Below are positions 35,948-49,600 of a stretch of 64,000 nt of DNA, piece after piece. The stretch covers positions 24,389,001 through 24,453,000 of the forward strand of contig NC_135362.1 in NCBI RefSeq assembly GCF_051622035.1, read 5' to 3'. The notes under the pieces were generated by a model that was not told the origin of the DNA, made no database searches, and worked only from the letters and a program-made list of their open reading frames with translations. Position 1 is the first letter of the stretch. Every line of letters starts with the position of its first letter. The position numbers and the translations under genes are program-made. The DNA is from Arctopsyche grandis (lineage: Eukaryota; Arthropoda; Insecta; Trichoptera; Hydropsychidae).

Positions 35948-36160
35948 AAATTTTTAATAAATAAAATATATGTAATGGAAAAGAAAAATTTCGTTACGGC
36001 CAAATTTCAACTGACGTTTGACAGTTCCATACAGCTGATTGGCGCTTTAGTGGTTTGTTTTGATACATTTATTGATTATTTCAGGAATTTGATAGCAAAC
36101 TTAAATTTTTTATATATTACTTTATTCCAGAATAGTTAATGAGTAATACATTGAATAAAC

Positions 36161-37695
36161 ATGGAGTTGAAAGAGCCTCGTTCTAAAGGAAAATTAATAG
36201 TAGACTCTCAGCCGGCGTTTCCGATTTTCATCGAATCAGAGATCGGATTATCTATCGACAATTGGGTGCCCATTGTCTGTACTGGAGTTTACAATGGACG
36301 AAGTGTCATAATCAACTCTCCAGCTGAGATCAGCGCCTTGCACAGTATGGGTAATTTCGGCAAAGGCTCCAACTCAAGATCGAGACCAAACATCGTAAGA
36401 AATCATCCAAAACTTCCGCCGTTTATGAGAGAGAGACAGTACGTCGAGAGGACGAAATGGACCGACATGGCGTCCCTGAACAAAACATCGAAAAAGCCTC
36501 AAACAGACACGACTTCTGCCGGAGTTATTACAGAACTGCATGCGTTGTTTAAGGAATTGTTAAAGAGAAATATAATCATTGAAAATCCTGTCGCTAAAGA
36601 TGAAGAAGATAAATTGGAGATTATTGACTTATTATCGAGCGATGAAGAGGTGAAAGTTCAAGATAATATTAATATATCTCAGTCGATTAATAATCCTAAA
36701 TTTGCCGGAGACAAGGCGTCGACTAGTTGTCGGAACGATGAGATGGAAATATCAAACGACGAAGTCAACGAAGAGCAAGAAGTCGACGTTACGAGTTTAA
36801 AATTTCCATCAAAATCAGTCATAGTCTTGCCCGATAGCGATATGGAAAAGGACGATTATTTCAAAGACCTGAAACCCAAGTTGTGCACTGACGAGTCGAA
36901 TTTATATGAAAATTTAATCCTCACGCTTGAAGAAGCGTACTTTTTAGCTTTCGGTCTCGGATGCCTTCAAATACTCGACGAATCTAAGAATGCTCTCAGC
37001 TTAGAAGACTCTTGGAGTTTGTTTTGCAATTCGCATGTGAATTTTCCGATGTCCTATATAGTCTATCATCACTTTCGATCGAAAGGCTGGATCGTCAAAC
37101 CAGGAATTAAATTTGGAGGCGATTTTTGTAAACATTTTCATCACTTTCAGCTACACCTGAGTCATACATATTTATTAATACACTAATCATTTATTATGAC
37201 TTTTCAGTGTTATATAAGAAAGGCCAACCATTTTATCATGCTAGTTATATTGTTCTTATTCAAACAACGCTGATAGACAGTCAAAGTCAGAATATTTCCC
37301 AAATTAATTACGACTGGATGGCAATACAGAACTTTATTAGAATGTCGGCGACAACAGGAAAGGTCAGTTAATTTTCAAAATAACCAATTAAACAAATCTC
37401 ACCAATTTAGATCTGATGATCATGAATACGACTCACTTAAAATATCGAAACATATGTATAATTCAACTTTCAAATCAGAATATGTACATATGTATATTCA
37501 AATTATATAAGATTTTAATTCAGCTTTTTTATTTTTTAGGAAATATTATTTGCAAGCATCGTCCTTCCTGATGATATCAAGATGGAAGATTTAAAACGAA
37601 ATCCAAACTCTTTGGAGCGGGCCAGTGTATGTGAGACTTTACTCAGGCGATGGATATCGAGCCAGAGAAGAAAAGACGGCGATCCGTCCCAATAA
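36161..37695 (+). CDS. Tsen2: tRNA-splicing endonuclease catalytic subunit Sen2
   Basis: Cuts the 5' splice site of intron-containing tRNA precursors in the nucleus. Exons 36161-37127, 37208-37362 and 37540-37695; 1278 nt, 425 aa (human TSEN2 465). The C-terminal nuclease fold carries EEAYFLAFGLGCL, YIVYHHFRSKGWIVKPGIKF and GGDFLLYKKGQPFYHASYIV. The catalytic trio is present: Tyr325, His333 (spacing 8, as in human) and Lys374 in ATTGKEILFAS. The middle 200 residues are acidic and probably disordered, as in relatives; they include LEIIDLLSSDEE and SVIVLPDSD, which look like SUMO-interaction motifs (inference). The N-terminal VPIVCTGVYNGRSVII is also typical. The start is the first ATG of the open frame. 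The gene converges on CMC1 with stops 61 bp apart. Confidence 0.95.
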
Positions 37696-37756
37696 AACGT
37701 CAACGATAACAATTTGATTCTATTTATTTACATAAATTGTTACATTAAATAAACTA
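37696..37756. terminator. Overlapping convergent 3' ends of Sen2 and CMC1
   Basis: Between the two stop codons there is an AAATAAA for the plus-strand gene (about 37747-37753) and its reverse complement for the minus-strand gene (about 37719-37727). The two transcripts therefore probably overlap at their 3' ends. Confidence 0.55.
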
Positions 37757-38296
37757 TTAATAGATGATTCCAGCAGCCATTCTTTCTCTCATTTGTTTAG
37801 TGATGCCGGTCCTTCTGTATTCGGTTCTCTCTTTTAAATACTCTCTTTTGCATTCCAGGTTAAACTCTTCGTCGTTGAACCACTTTTGGAGACATTCAAT
37901 CATTACGTTACTTTCTTGACGGCATCTCACAGTCATCAGAAGACCATTTTCTTTAGCGCAGAATTCGAATTTTCGAACTACATCTATGCATTTTTCCTTT
38001 CTGGATATATCTCTGACTCTTTTGGGTATTAAAACGTTCAATTCTACCTTGCGGAGAGATTGATCATTAGGATCGCCTGCAATATGCATATATTATATAA
38101 AATAAATTTTCACGATTTTTGGTAAGATAATTAAATGTATGATTAAAAGGGGAAAATGTTTACCGACTCCATGTGGACCTCCACCAAGATGTTTAGCCAA
38201 TACGGTCTTCTCTGGTGCCTTCGTTTCTCCTTCTTTCTGACCAAACCACCACATTTTGATGCGTCGTACTAAAACGCTAAAATCGGTATCTGTCAA
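37757..38296 (-). CDS. Cmc1: CMC1, COX assembly mitochondrial protein
   Basis: A small twin-CX9C protein of the mitochondrial intermembrane space that stabilises COX1 during complex IV assembly. Exons 38164-38296 and 37757-38076; 453 nt, 150 aa. Both CX9C motifs are present: CIDVVRKFEFC and CRQESNVMIEC, with LRKVELNVLIPKRVRD before and LKERTEYRRTGIT after, as in human CMC1. The first ATG gives 44 residues before the conserved GDPNDQSLR; an internal ATG at 38254 (MWWFGQKEGE) is the likelier start by analogy with insect relatives that begin MWW. Confidence 0.9.
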
Positions 38297-39290
38297 AACA
38301 GTGTTGCCATACTGAATTTCAATATCCAGCGTGCTACCATATTAGATAAAGTGCGAGATATGATATTTGGGCAAAATTATTTCACAAAGCCGTCACGATT
38401 AACTTCTAAAGCAAGCTGTCATTTAAGAAAATATAATTTATCGCCCTTTAAAAGTATTCAGTTGTTAGTTATTTCTCCACTCACCATTTCAGTGAGAAGT
38501 CGTCAGCACGCACCGTTTCATCATTGCGAGATCGACCCTATTTACCACGTAAAATAGATAGATGTGGGAGCATAAATCATTAACCGGGAGACATTTCGCA
38601 TTTTCGAGCAAGCGGCTGCCCCGTCATGATCTAATACCAATGCTGTTAAGTGACTTTGGTCTTTTATTTGGATCCCGAATTCACCCTTTTGCGTAAAAAA
38701 TATATCGAATGTCTGTTAACGACAAATTGATATTTTCTCCAGACAAGAGCCCAAGCGTAAAAAATTACTTGGGCCCCAAAAATCTGAATAATAAATAAAA
38801 TTAATACAATATAAAAAATAAATGTATTTGAGGAACCTCGTTCTCAGCTAGAATTTGCGCAATGTTTTGTTAGAGTCCTTATAAAATGCCATTTAATAAA
38901 GAGGAAATGAAGCAATCGGGACCTTAGATGCCAATGCAATTAATGTTTATATTTTCGAAACAGTTTTGTAAATGAAATTAATTGTTTCCAACTACATACA
39001 AATATTTTTCATTTTTTGGAGCCTCTAATGCAGAGCCAAGCAACTTTTTGGTATTCGCGAAACACTTTGTTTACGACTCGTAGAGTTTGTCAGCTATATA
39101 TGTACATATGTTCATACTTTATCGGCAGTCGCTAGCTAGTTCCTACATACATATGTGACAAAACGTTAACTAACATTGGTTTTCTCCTTCACACGCGATC
39201 TCGCTCGCACGGGTTAGATCAAAGTGGTGTGTACTAAAAGGGCCGTGGCCACCAGATGGCGATGCTCTGCTCTAATGTACGGTAAACGGG
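38297..39290. other. Intergenic with a decayed LTR
   Basis: No gene seen. 38560-38700 resembles the right half of LTR family A (AATGCTGTTAAGTGACTTTGG, TTTGGATCCCGAATTCACCC) and is a very old fossil fragment. The rest is unassigned. Confidence 0.5.
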
Positions 39291-39547
39291 TTACATCCCA
39301 AATGTAAATCGCTACCAGGATAACCGCCACTACGAAATCGCGTGCGCGGGTCTCCTGTCGCACGAAAAGTCGTCGCACAGAAAAATTTCCGTACAGAAAA
39401 CTGCCCAAATTTTTATTATTATCAAATCTAAAATGATGTTATGGACTCGTATGTTCGTATAAACATGTGAAGTTCATATGTCTAGTCTAGTCGAAGTTAA
39501 TATCGTAGCGGCGGTTATCCTGGTAGCGATTTACATTTGGGATGTAA
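39291..39547. mobile_element. MITE with 40-bp inverted ends
   Basis: Left end TTACATCCCAAATGTAAATC, continuing through GCTACCAGGATAACCGCC. The right end is its reverse complement finishing at 39547. Internal sequence is unrelated between arms. No transposase; no clear target duplication. Confidence 0.8.
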
Positions 39548-39552
39548 TCACC

Positions 39553-39777
39553 GGTAATTGGATTATTAGTAACATTGCGATCGCCCAAAAGACAATTTTT
39601 GCCATGAAAATCGCGAATACGGAATATTTGGCACTCGAGTTCTCGTTAGTATGATACTTATCGTTAGTATGATGGACTTTTCGGTGGCTAGATGTTCCGT
39701 TATAGAGATTTTAGTGACTTTTGGGCGAGTGTTTTGTGAGCAATAATTACCGAACCGTAATCACCGAACCGAGGAAG
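39553..39777 (+). mobile_element. Element F, direct unit 1
   Basis: Starts GGTAATTGGATTATTAG and ends ACCGAACCGAGGAAG. Contains GGCACTCGAGTTCTCGTTAG and AGATGTTCCGTTATAGAGAT. Followed immediately by unit 2, head to tail. Each unit's ends are imperfect inverted repeats (GGTAATT..GATTATT against AATAATTACC). Confidence 0.8.
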
Positions 39778-39882
39778 GGTAATTGGACTATTTGTCACAT
39801 TGCGGTGGTCACAAAGACAATTTTTGCCATGAAAATCACGAATACACAATATTTGGCACTCAAGTTCTCGTTACTATGATAG

Positions 39883-41781
39883 TGTAAGGCAGGGAAGGTA
39901 TTGTGGCGGCTCGCTTATACGACATGGTCGAGTTTGGTTGCCTTCCTGCGAGTGGGGACCAACCCGGCTGGGTTCGGAGAGCTGCTACTCACTCTGTCTT
40001 CAGCTGTCATATAATAAACACGTGCATTAACATGCCAGTCGTCTCATTCGTTCATCCTCCATACTGGTGACCCCCGACATCGAGCCACGCAGCCTCGATC
40101 AATTTCAACATGCCGCTCATCCCTGCCTCGCCGAGCCAGGCGGGGAAGCTACCCGCCGCGCCCCCATCGCCATCAACACGCGTCGCGGCCCGCGGGTGAC
40201 AATAAACGAGCAGACACGGCTACCTACCTATCTACCTATCGACTGGAGTCCAGCCACAACGTCGATGACAGGTGCTTTAAAAAATGGGGGAGCGAATGAG
40301 ACGACGATCTTGACAGCTGGATGTGGAGTCATGCGCGATCCACTACACATAGAACGGTCATCCAGCACCACAAGACATACACCACCTCAGCACCATCATC
40401 ATCATCATCATCAAGGCCCCGTCCGTCCCCACGAGCGTCGTCACGCCGAGACGGGCGGCAGCGCTACAACACCTCCACGAGCCACAACGACTCACAGTCC
40501 AGCTCGGAGTATCATCAACCACATCGATGCCCCTGCCGCCCCCGCCGCCCCACCAACCGACATCAGCCTCGGAAGAGCGGCGCCGGCGCAGCATCGCATC
40601 GCGCGACCATCGGACCAGCCACCGTCCTGCTCGCGACGTCACCGCCCTCGAATCTACCGACCATTCAGGGCGGTACACCTATGTACACAGCGGATGACCC
40701 ACGTCAACAATTTTTTTCTCCCCACGTAATAATTTTTTCTCTTTGTGTAACAATAATTTTTTTCTTTTGTAAAATTTGTTTCTTTGTAATTTTGGTATCG
40801 CTGATGCTGGGGGGGGGGTGATGTAGCGGCTCGCTTATACGACATGGTCGAGTTTGGTTGCCTTCCTGCGAGTGGGGACCAACCCGGCTGGGTTCGGAGA
40901 GCTGCTACTCACTCTGTCTTCAGCTGTCATATAATAAACACGTGCATTAACATGCCAGTCGTCTCATTCGTTTATCCTCCATAGTATGTTGACCATATCC
41001 CGGCCTAACGAAACACATGTTGTGTAGTTTGTAAGAGGATCGTTTATTTTTGTTCAATTGTTACAATGGTTATTGTATGTACGAAGAGGTTGAGCTTCGG
41101 AGAAGTGAGCTGGTTGAACTCCAGAGGTTCACTCTGGTGTTGGGAGCTGGTGCGTCGCTTTATATACGTTCTGGCTTGAAGCGTACCGCGTGCAGATGCT
41201 TTGTCTTCGTTTCCAGGACACGTGTCTTGAGGACACGTGTTGACCTGTTTTCGAGGCACGTGTCTTCGGTACACGTGTGGTTTATAGCTATGGGGTCAGC
41301 GCCAGGACGTCGTTAGTTTGAGAATGGGTAAACGACTTTTCAGGCATGTGTTGCAGTCGCCTGATGACATCAATGTTGGGTTTCGTTCGTTTTACGATCG
41401 AGCGATGAACTCTTTCTTCTGGAATGGTCGAAGGAGACTTGAGTTATACACATTGATGTATAATACACATAGATGGGCCCTAACGTGTGATTTTGGTCGG
41501 AGATCTTGTCTTCACTAACTGAGAGGTGCGGGGGGTTTAACTAGCGGGGAAGTTGGGAAAAAAAATGTTTTTTTTCCCTACGACGCAGCGGTACCTATCT
41601 ACCTACTAAGAGAAACTGTGCATGCACCATGTATTTTGCATGCGCCAAAAGGGAGACCAGTATAAGACGTGAGGGCAGATCTATTGTATTATACATCAAT
41701 GGTTATACATGTTTGTACAGGATCGATGATGAGATCACTGGTTTTGATTCGTAATAGCACAAGTCGTGCTATATTTCTACA
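39883..41781 (-). mobile_element. LTR, family D copy 2, split by element E1
   Basis: Minus-strand LTR: plus-strand start TGTAAGGCAGGG, end TTTCTACA, duplications ATAG / ATAT. Without the inserted E1 element it is about 820 bp. On its own strand it has a TATA-like GTATATAAAGCG and an AAAATAAACG polyadenylation region. The end is TGTTTCGTTAGGCCGGGATA, shared with family C. Several CACGTG motifs lie at 41215-41280. Fossil. Confidence 0.72.
39902..40981 (+). mobile_element. Short two-LTR retroelement E1 (TRIM-like)
   Basis: Two 160-bp LTRs (39902-40061 and 40822-40981; TGT.GCGGCTCGCTTATACG to TCCTCCA) that differ at about two positions, so a young insertion. A primer-binding-like TGGTGACCCCCGACATCG follows the first LTR, and a run of G's precedes the second. 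The 760-bp interior encodes no reverse transcriptase or integrase that I can recognise, so it would depend on another element. Inserted in LTR D2. Confidence 0.85.
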
Positions 41782-41798
41782 ATATTTATCGTTAGTAT

Positions 41799-41958
41799 TG
41801 TGGCGGCTCGCTATACGACATGGTCGAGTTTGGTTACCTTCCTGCGAGTGGGGACCAACTCGGCTGGGTTCGGAGAGCGGCTACTCACTCTGCCTTCAGC
41901 TGTCATAAATAAAACACGTGCATTCAACATTCCAGTCGTCTCATTCGTTCACCCCCCA
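41799..41958 (+). mobile_element. Solo LTR, family E copy 2
   Basis: 160 bp, TGTGGCGGCTCGC to ACCCCCCA, flanked by TAGTAT on both sides (41793-41798, 41959-41964). Clearly more diverged than the two LTRs of E1. Fossil, inserted in element F unit 2. Confidence 0.87.
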
Positions 41959-42059
41959 TAGTATGATGGACTTTTCGGCTGCCAGATGTTCCGTTATAGA
42001 TATTTTAGTGACTTTGTGACCAATAATCACCGAACCCCGAGGAAGACATAGTTTTACAA

Positions 42060-43391
42060 TATTTTATTTTATTTTACAAAATCAATTAATCAAGCACACT
42101 CGTCTAACAGATTGCTCCAAAGCGACGAGTGTGCTAAAAAGATTAAGAAGTACAAAAGGAAAAAATACAAGTTAAATAAACAAATTATATATACAAATTT
42201 AGGAATCTCGTCATCGTCATCGTCATCGAAACATTCGAGAATATTCCACAACAACAAACCACATCCCTTGCAGAACTCACCACACGTAAACAACACGTGC
42301 ACTTCTTGGAATCAATCGCCAGTTCTTATATTAAACTCAAGCGGAACGCCCCTACCAGTCGAGCGGAACCAAAACGGTCGAAACACGCCGCCACCATTAA
42401 ACTACATCGAGCGGAACGGTGCCAATCGTTCCAGAAAATTCTACCCCTCGACAAAAGCAAATTCCTCGCTTACGCATCAACAACCACCACCATCGGTCAG
42501 GTGATTCCAGAAACACTATAAAAGGAGGTACAACCCAAACAACGCCAGTCGACCCACAGCAGCAAGCGTCGACACACAGCAGCAGACCAGTCGACATCCA
42601 GCTCCTGACCTGCCACCACTATACTACGCGGACTTGGAAGATCAACCAGCCGAACGAGCCAGCAACACACTGCCGTATCCAGAGACCTTCCGAACATAGC
42701 CGAACGACGAGCCAGCAACACACTGCCGCATCCAGAGACCTTCTGAACATAGCCGAACAACGAGCCAGCAACACACTGCAGCATCCAGAGACCTTCTGAA
42801 CATAGCCGAACGCCGAGCCAGCAACACACTGCCGCATCCAGAGACCTTCTGAACATAGCTGAATGCCGAGCCAGCGACACTCTACCATATCCAGAGACCG
42901 CTGAACGACATACTTTTGCCCAAATATAATACCTTTGTACAACCATAGACAAACAATAAAACTTTATTAAAACAAGCACAACAGTGTTTCGTTAGGCTGG
43001 GATACGGTCAACACACAGTACCCCGCCTACACAAATATACAAATTAAATAAGGAAAGTAAATCAAAATAATCAAAAACACCAATTCAAACTTTCTAAATG
43101 GTCGCGACCTCCATAACTTAGGAAGTGGTGCAGAGAATTAAGAGAGACGTGAAAAATGTCAATGGCACCATCCAGTGAATTTAAGAAACGGAGGCCGCGA
43201 GGAATGGGAGAATATATATGAAATAAACTTGTATACTGTACAATGATAAACGATCCTCTTAAAAACTCAACCGAGTTTCCACACCTATCCCGCGCCCTAT
43301 AAAGTATATTTAATTTTGTGTTAACGTTAAAATGAACGTTTAAAATATTGACACGATTTGGCGATGAGTTGTAATTTTGTTTGAAATTCAT
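42060..43391 (-). mobile_element. LINE 3' part (Jockey/CR1/L2 group), split by LTR C2
   Basis: Minus strand. 43391-43071 encodes the polyprotein end (HIYSPIPRGLRFLNSLDGAI, DIFHVSLNSLHHFL). After the LTR insertion the 3' UTR continues to a hairpin (42094-42134, CACTCGTCGCTTTGGAGCA .. AGACGAGTG) and an AAAATAAAATAAAAT tail. This 3' end is nearly the same as that of SINE S1, making this LINE family the likely partner of S1. The reverse transcriptase core is absent. Confidence 0.78.
42198..43031 (+). mobile_element. LTR, family C copy 2
   Basis: Starts TTTAGGAATCTCGTC, ends CCCCGCCTACA, duplications CAAA (42194-42197, 43032-43035). TATA-like CTATAAAAGG near 42515. About five 50-bp repeats (CGAGCCAGCAACACACTGCC) at 42655-42880. 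CAATAAAACTTTATT near 42953. Solo LTR fossil inserted in a LINE. Confidence 0.85.
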
Positions 43392-44232
43392 GGCCGCTAC
43401 GAACGATGTTACGATGACGCGTTGCCGATCGGCGAGTAGGTGATCGCGAGCGTGAATTGCAGGTTCATTTCTTGTCGTATCGCTGTGTTTCGACAGTTAC
43501 TTCCATCGATAAACGACAATTCCACTCGCCCCTCGTTTCCGGTCTACTCTTACTTCGGTCTTCGAGCATACATACTCCATTTCCATAACAACTGACAGGT
43601 TTGTTCTTTACCCACTGACATACACTCACTCACACTGGATGATATGTACTTCTACACCAAACCGAAGTGTCAATTCGACATTTGAAGTACACAAAGTATA
43701 TATTCGAAGTAATTATTTCGTTTTTGTGCACTTTTATGTGTATTCAAAGTGTATGTGTTTGTTTTGATTGTTGTTTTTAGCTATATGGGGTTGTTAGATG
43801 AGGTCATCGCGAGTTGAATTTGAGGTTAAGTTTATGAAGGCCTGTACTGTTTTTGAGCAGTAAAAAATATTTACAAAAACTCAAATAAGTCGCTTTTGCA
43901 TAGTCTATTTAAAAAATATGTCAAAACAAATAAGTTCCGAAGACGATGTAATTTTTAAATTATTATTTATTTATATACGATATAAAGTTTAATTTAATAT
44001 ATGTGCTCAGTATATCATGACATATCATGATGATGTGTAATTTTTTGATAGAGCATATTTGTTGGTTTTTATAATAAAATGTTTGATATAATTGTATTAT
44101 TAAACAAAATATTTATTTTATTTAATAATACAAATACAATAAAGATTTTGAATGTTGTACAAATTCATGTACTACATATACAATAACAAAATATCACAAA
44201 TGCTAAAGCTTCAGAAGAAGCAGTTTTGATAC
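43392..44232. other. Intergenic, no gene seen
   Basis: The left half is GC-richer than average and may be the upstream remainder of the LINE; the right half is AT-rich. No coding potential recognised. Confidence 0.4.
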
Positions 44233-44547
44233 TATAATGTGAGAACACGAGAGGGTTCCGCTGTCTAAATGCATTTGGGGGCGGAAAATGTGGACCCCCG
44301 TATTGGCCTGACAGTACTCAGTAAGTACCCGCTAGAATTCTCAGAACCCGAGAGCGTGAGACTCACTTAAAACTACGTGCCTAGACAGTAGATAAATAAA
44401 TGGATCGGGGAAGCTGTGGTGAGCAACTTGTCCTTTATAAAGAGGTACATATGCCATATCGGATTATTCTGGAGTGAGCGTTGGCTACGTGTGGACCTGA
44501 ATCATTCAATAAATGCATTTGGATCCTGAACTCACCCCTACGCAACA
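44233..44547 (+). mobile_element. Solo LTR, family A copy 3
   Basis: Starts TATAATGTGAGAACACGAGA, ends CCCCTACGCAACA, flanked by ATAC / ATAT. Similar to the copies at 23281 and 31736. Fossil, about 180 bp upstream of the Rpn11 start. Confidence 0.8.
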
Positions 44548-44727
44548 ATATTATTAAATGAATTATTTTTCTACTAGTATTGCTACTGATACTGTTAACC
44601 AAAACAATAATCGATTTTTTTTTGCATTTGAAACAAACCGTTCATATGAAGCTTCATAATGTCCCAATTAATATCGTAAGTTAAATGGCAGAGGTCTGAT
44701 GTACGTACATTTTGTATGTTTCAGAAG

Positions 44728-46500
<1,773 letters not shown>

Positions 46501-46680
46501 AACTTTCTGAAGCTTATTTTTATTATTTTAAGTTTTTTTTTTAAATTCAATTGCATTACTTTATATTTTTAAGTAAATTACTAATAAAATACGTATATCT
46601 TAATGTATTTTTATTATTTTATTTGTTCAATTATAAAACTACAATATATGTGTGAATGTATAAAGGTTTAAATTAGGCAT

Positions 46681-49600
46681 TCATTCCCAATCCCACCTGT
46701 GGGTCAACGGTTTGAATTGCCAAAGGTCAGGATGACCATTATGGGGAATGGAATTGAAGTCGGATTCACTCCACTGGAAAGGTGGCAAACCTCTGCTTTC
46801 ATTGAAGGTTGGACCAGATACAGCAAGGAACTGGAAATTCCTTGCAAGTTTTATGTTTGTTATCTTAGCATCAGTTGCACCGTGAGATCTGTGATTCAAC
46901 GCTGGGAATGGATATGTACCTGGAAAAAAAAAAATTTGTAATATACATATATCCAAGGCTTAGTTCCTTCATCATGCAAAAAAATTAACCATCTGCCTAG
47001 TGTCAACATTTTCTTTCTGAAAGTGACAATAATCATGTTGGTTTATGCTTTTTCATTAACGTAACTAAGGTTTTGGATCTGGTAATCTTGGATAGAAGCC
47101 TTCAAAATGCTTTGGCAAACAAAAGGCTAAATATTATATTCTAGAAGACCCCGACAGGCTAAAGTATCTTCATTTCAGTACCATTTTTAAAATTCAAGTC
47201 GTTTCTGGCTGATATCGCATTCTCAGCACTGTACGGAGGTTGGCAATCGCATCGTGCCAGTGGATCGTGCTTAAAGTCGTTGTATCTCATCAGAGCGAGC
47301 ATGTCGTCCATGTTGTTCACGTTGACATGGTCCCTTTTGAAAATCAACGCTCTCGGATGCTTGTTGTAATCAAACCAGTCCCCAAATTCCTCCACCATAT
47401 CAGATGTACCACTCATGTTGAAGATTTTAGGGAAATATGGTAGGTTATAAGATGGCCAATAGGTCTGAGATTGAAGCAGCTCTGTCCTGAAATGAGAATT
47501 GATCGTTTAATTGTTTTGAGCACATATGAATTGTGCGTTTATTTACTTACATATCCTGCATCACGATTGTTCCAGGTATTTGCTCCAGCACCCACAACAG
47601 ACCGGGTTTGATATTCGGCTTTGCTTTGGTCCCCGGCTTGAACTTCTTATAGTCGACTACCATCCATTGATTGTTGTATGTTCCGCTGTTGTATCTGCTG
47701 AATATATCGGACCAGCTTTCACCGGAGTCAGCTAATCTATTGGCGACCATCGTCCGAATGAACTCCATGACTTGTCCGTGCGAATTGACGTACTGCCACA
47801 GATCCTTATTGGTGTTGCCAATTGTCGTTTCTAAGCTCACCATTCCTGACGATAGTGTGTAGAAGTCATCGCCTGATTGCAAAACTCCTGGGTACGACGA
47901 GAAAGACATGGTATGTCCTTGTAGTTTCTCTTTAGAGCCCGGTAATTTGCTGTATTTCAACGAATACTTTTTCTGTATACGTAGCATTGATTCGTATCTG
48001 GAAACAAATGAGATTTTACAAACAAATTAATGGCATTAAACCCTAATACGATTCCTTGAACTCAGACGATGTGCTTTATCAGGGCTTATGGACTCTACTG
48101 TATATATTCTATGAACATGATCTATGTTATGAATTATTTTTGGTTAAAATATAATTAGTGAGTTCTTTTCCTATCTGAAAAACATAGTAGATCCAAAAGT
48201 TTAGTACCCAGTCCATGTCACTTGCGAGACGTATAAGTCTGAACCGTCTGGTATGATTTTAATCAAGGCTGAGCAATGTCCGTCTCCAACTGTTTTCCCG
48301 AAGCCCTCCATTGCGAACAGATCTTCCAAATCACCTTGTAGATTGAAAGCCCTGATTTGGAATTGAAATATTTTATTTATTCAATGTTACTCGAGGGTGA
48401 AAGGCAATGTTATATTAAACTTACATGATGTAATATTTGGAAAGTATTTCCTTTTTATTTTTAACAACTTTGTTGTATCCATCGGCAAGGCCTTCCAATT
48501 GTCTCAAATATAATTTCACCTGAATAGTTGATAATGTGTTATAAATTTAATCAAGCTAAATTTAATGAATATATTATACCAGCTTACCTGATACCAATAT
48601 GGATCTGAATTCGCTTTAGAACTTATCATACTCTTCACCCATTTTCGATTTCTATCAACGAACAATTTAATTTTCAGACAAGCTACTTTGCGACCCGCAC
48701 ACATGCTGCAACCCATAAAAAACATGAAATTGTATATGAATGTATGTATATGGTATAATTAAATCAAATGAAAAACAAAATAAATATAAATTAGGTGCCA
48801 AAGTTAGCACCAATGTGCACAGTACCAGCAGATAGTGCAAAACATCACTCTGGACCAGAAATTTGGCACATTCATACAAACCTTCCACGTTTTTTCATAC
48901 ATAATATTTCTATTCAAACAAAATTTGAACAAATACTTCAATTACTGATATTCTTATAAAACAATCAACGTGGTAACACTTTTTTGTGGTAAATGGTGAA
49001 AAGTGAACAATGGCGATGATTAGAGACACGTATTTTGGGCATTTTGCTATTAATGCTTAATTGATGCTAAATTTTGGAATAGATGTTAAATTCGTAAAAT
49101 ATGCGAATAGATGCTTAAATAACAAACAAAAGTGAAATTTGCATAAAATTTATAAATTTAATAGACAATTTAAAAGGGTCTTCCTATCCGTTTGCCCATT
49201 TATTATGTGAAGAAATTCAGAGGATAAAACAGAGCTTGCAGTTTACCAGTGTTTTTCCTGTCGAAACTAAGAAACTGCTTTTGTCTACTACTGTGAACAA
49301 AAGAAGACAGTTGGAGCTGTGTATCCAAAAGGCTGCTCAAAAAAGCATCTTAAAACTAGACTCAAGACTAAATGAGACAAATCTATTCCTCCAAACATTG
49401 AGTTGACTATTCAATCCATCTGTGGCAGGTACAAAATCTAATATTAATGTTAAAGAAACGGTTTTGCTTTTTAGAAACCTGCCATTGTTTAATGTATTAA
49501 CAGAGTCTCAATGTTTGGAAGGATATCAGCACTTTTTTAGACAATTAATAGAGAATATAAAAAGTGAATCTACGTCGGATATATTGCTATTATTCATGGC

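Larger units (their letters stand above)
39778..42045 (+). mobile_element. Element F, direct unit 2, host of nested LTRs
   Basis: Same unit as 39553-39777, but split by LTR D2 (39883-41781) and by solo LTR E2 (41799-41958). The outer parts rejoin to give the normal unit: ..TTCTCGTTACTATGATA at the left and GATGGACTTTTCGGCTGCC at the right. Confidence 0.8.

Noticed and set aside
40067-40821. Proline/histidine-rich ORFs of 166-220 aa as host genes
   Set aside because: They lie between the two LTRs of element E1 and have no recognisable domain; composition-driven frames.
42419-42979. Cys/Leu-rich ORFs of 107-160 aa on the minus strand
   Set aside because: They read through the 50-bp repeats of LTR family C in several frames; not coding.
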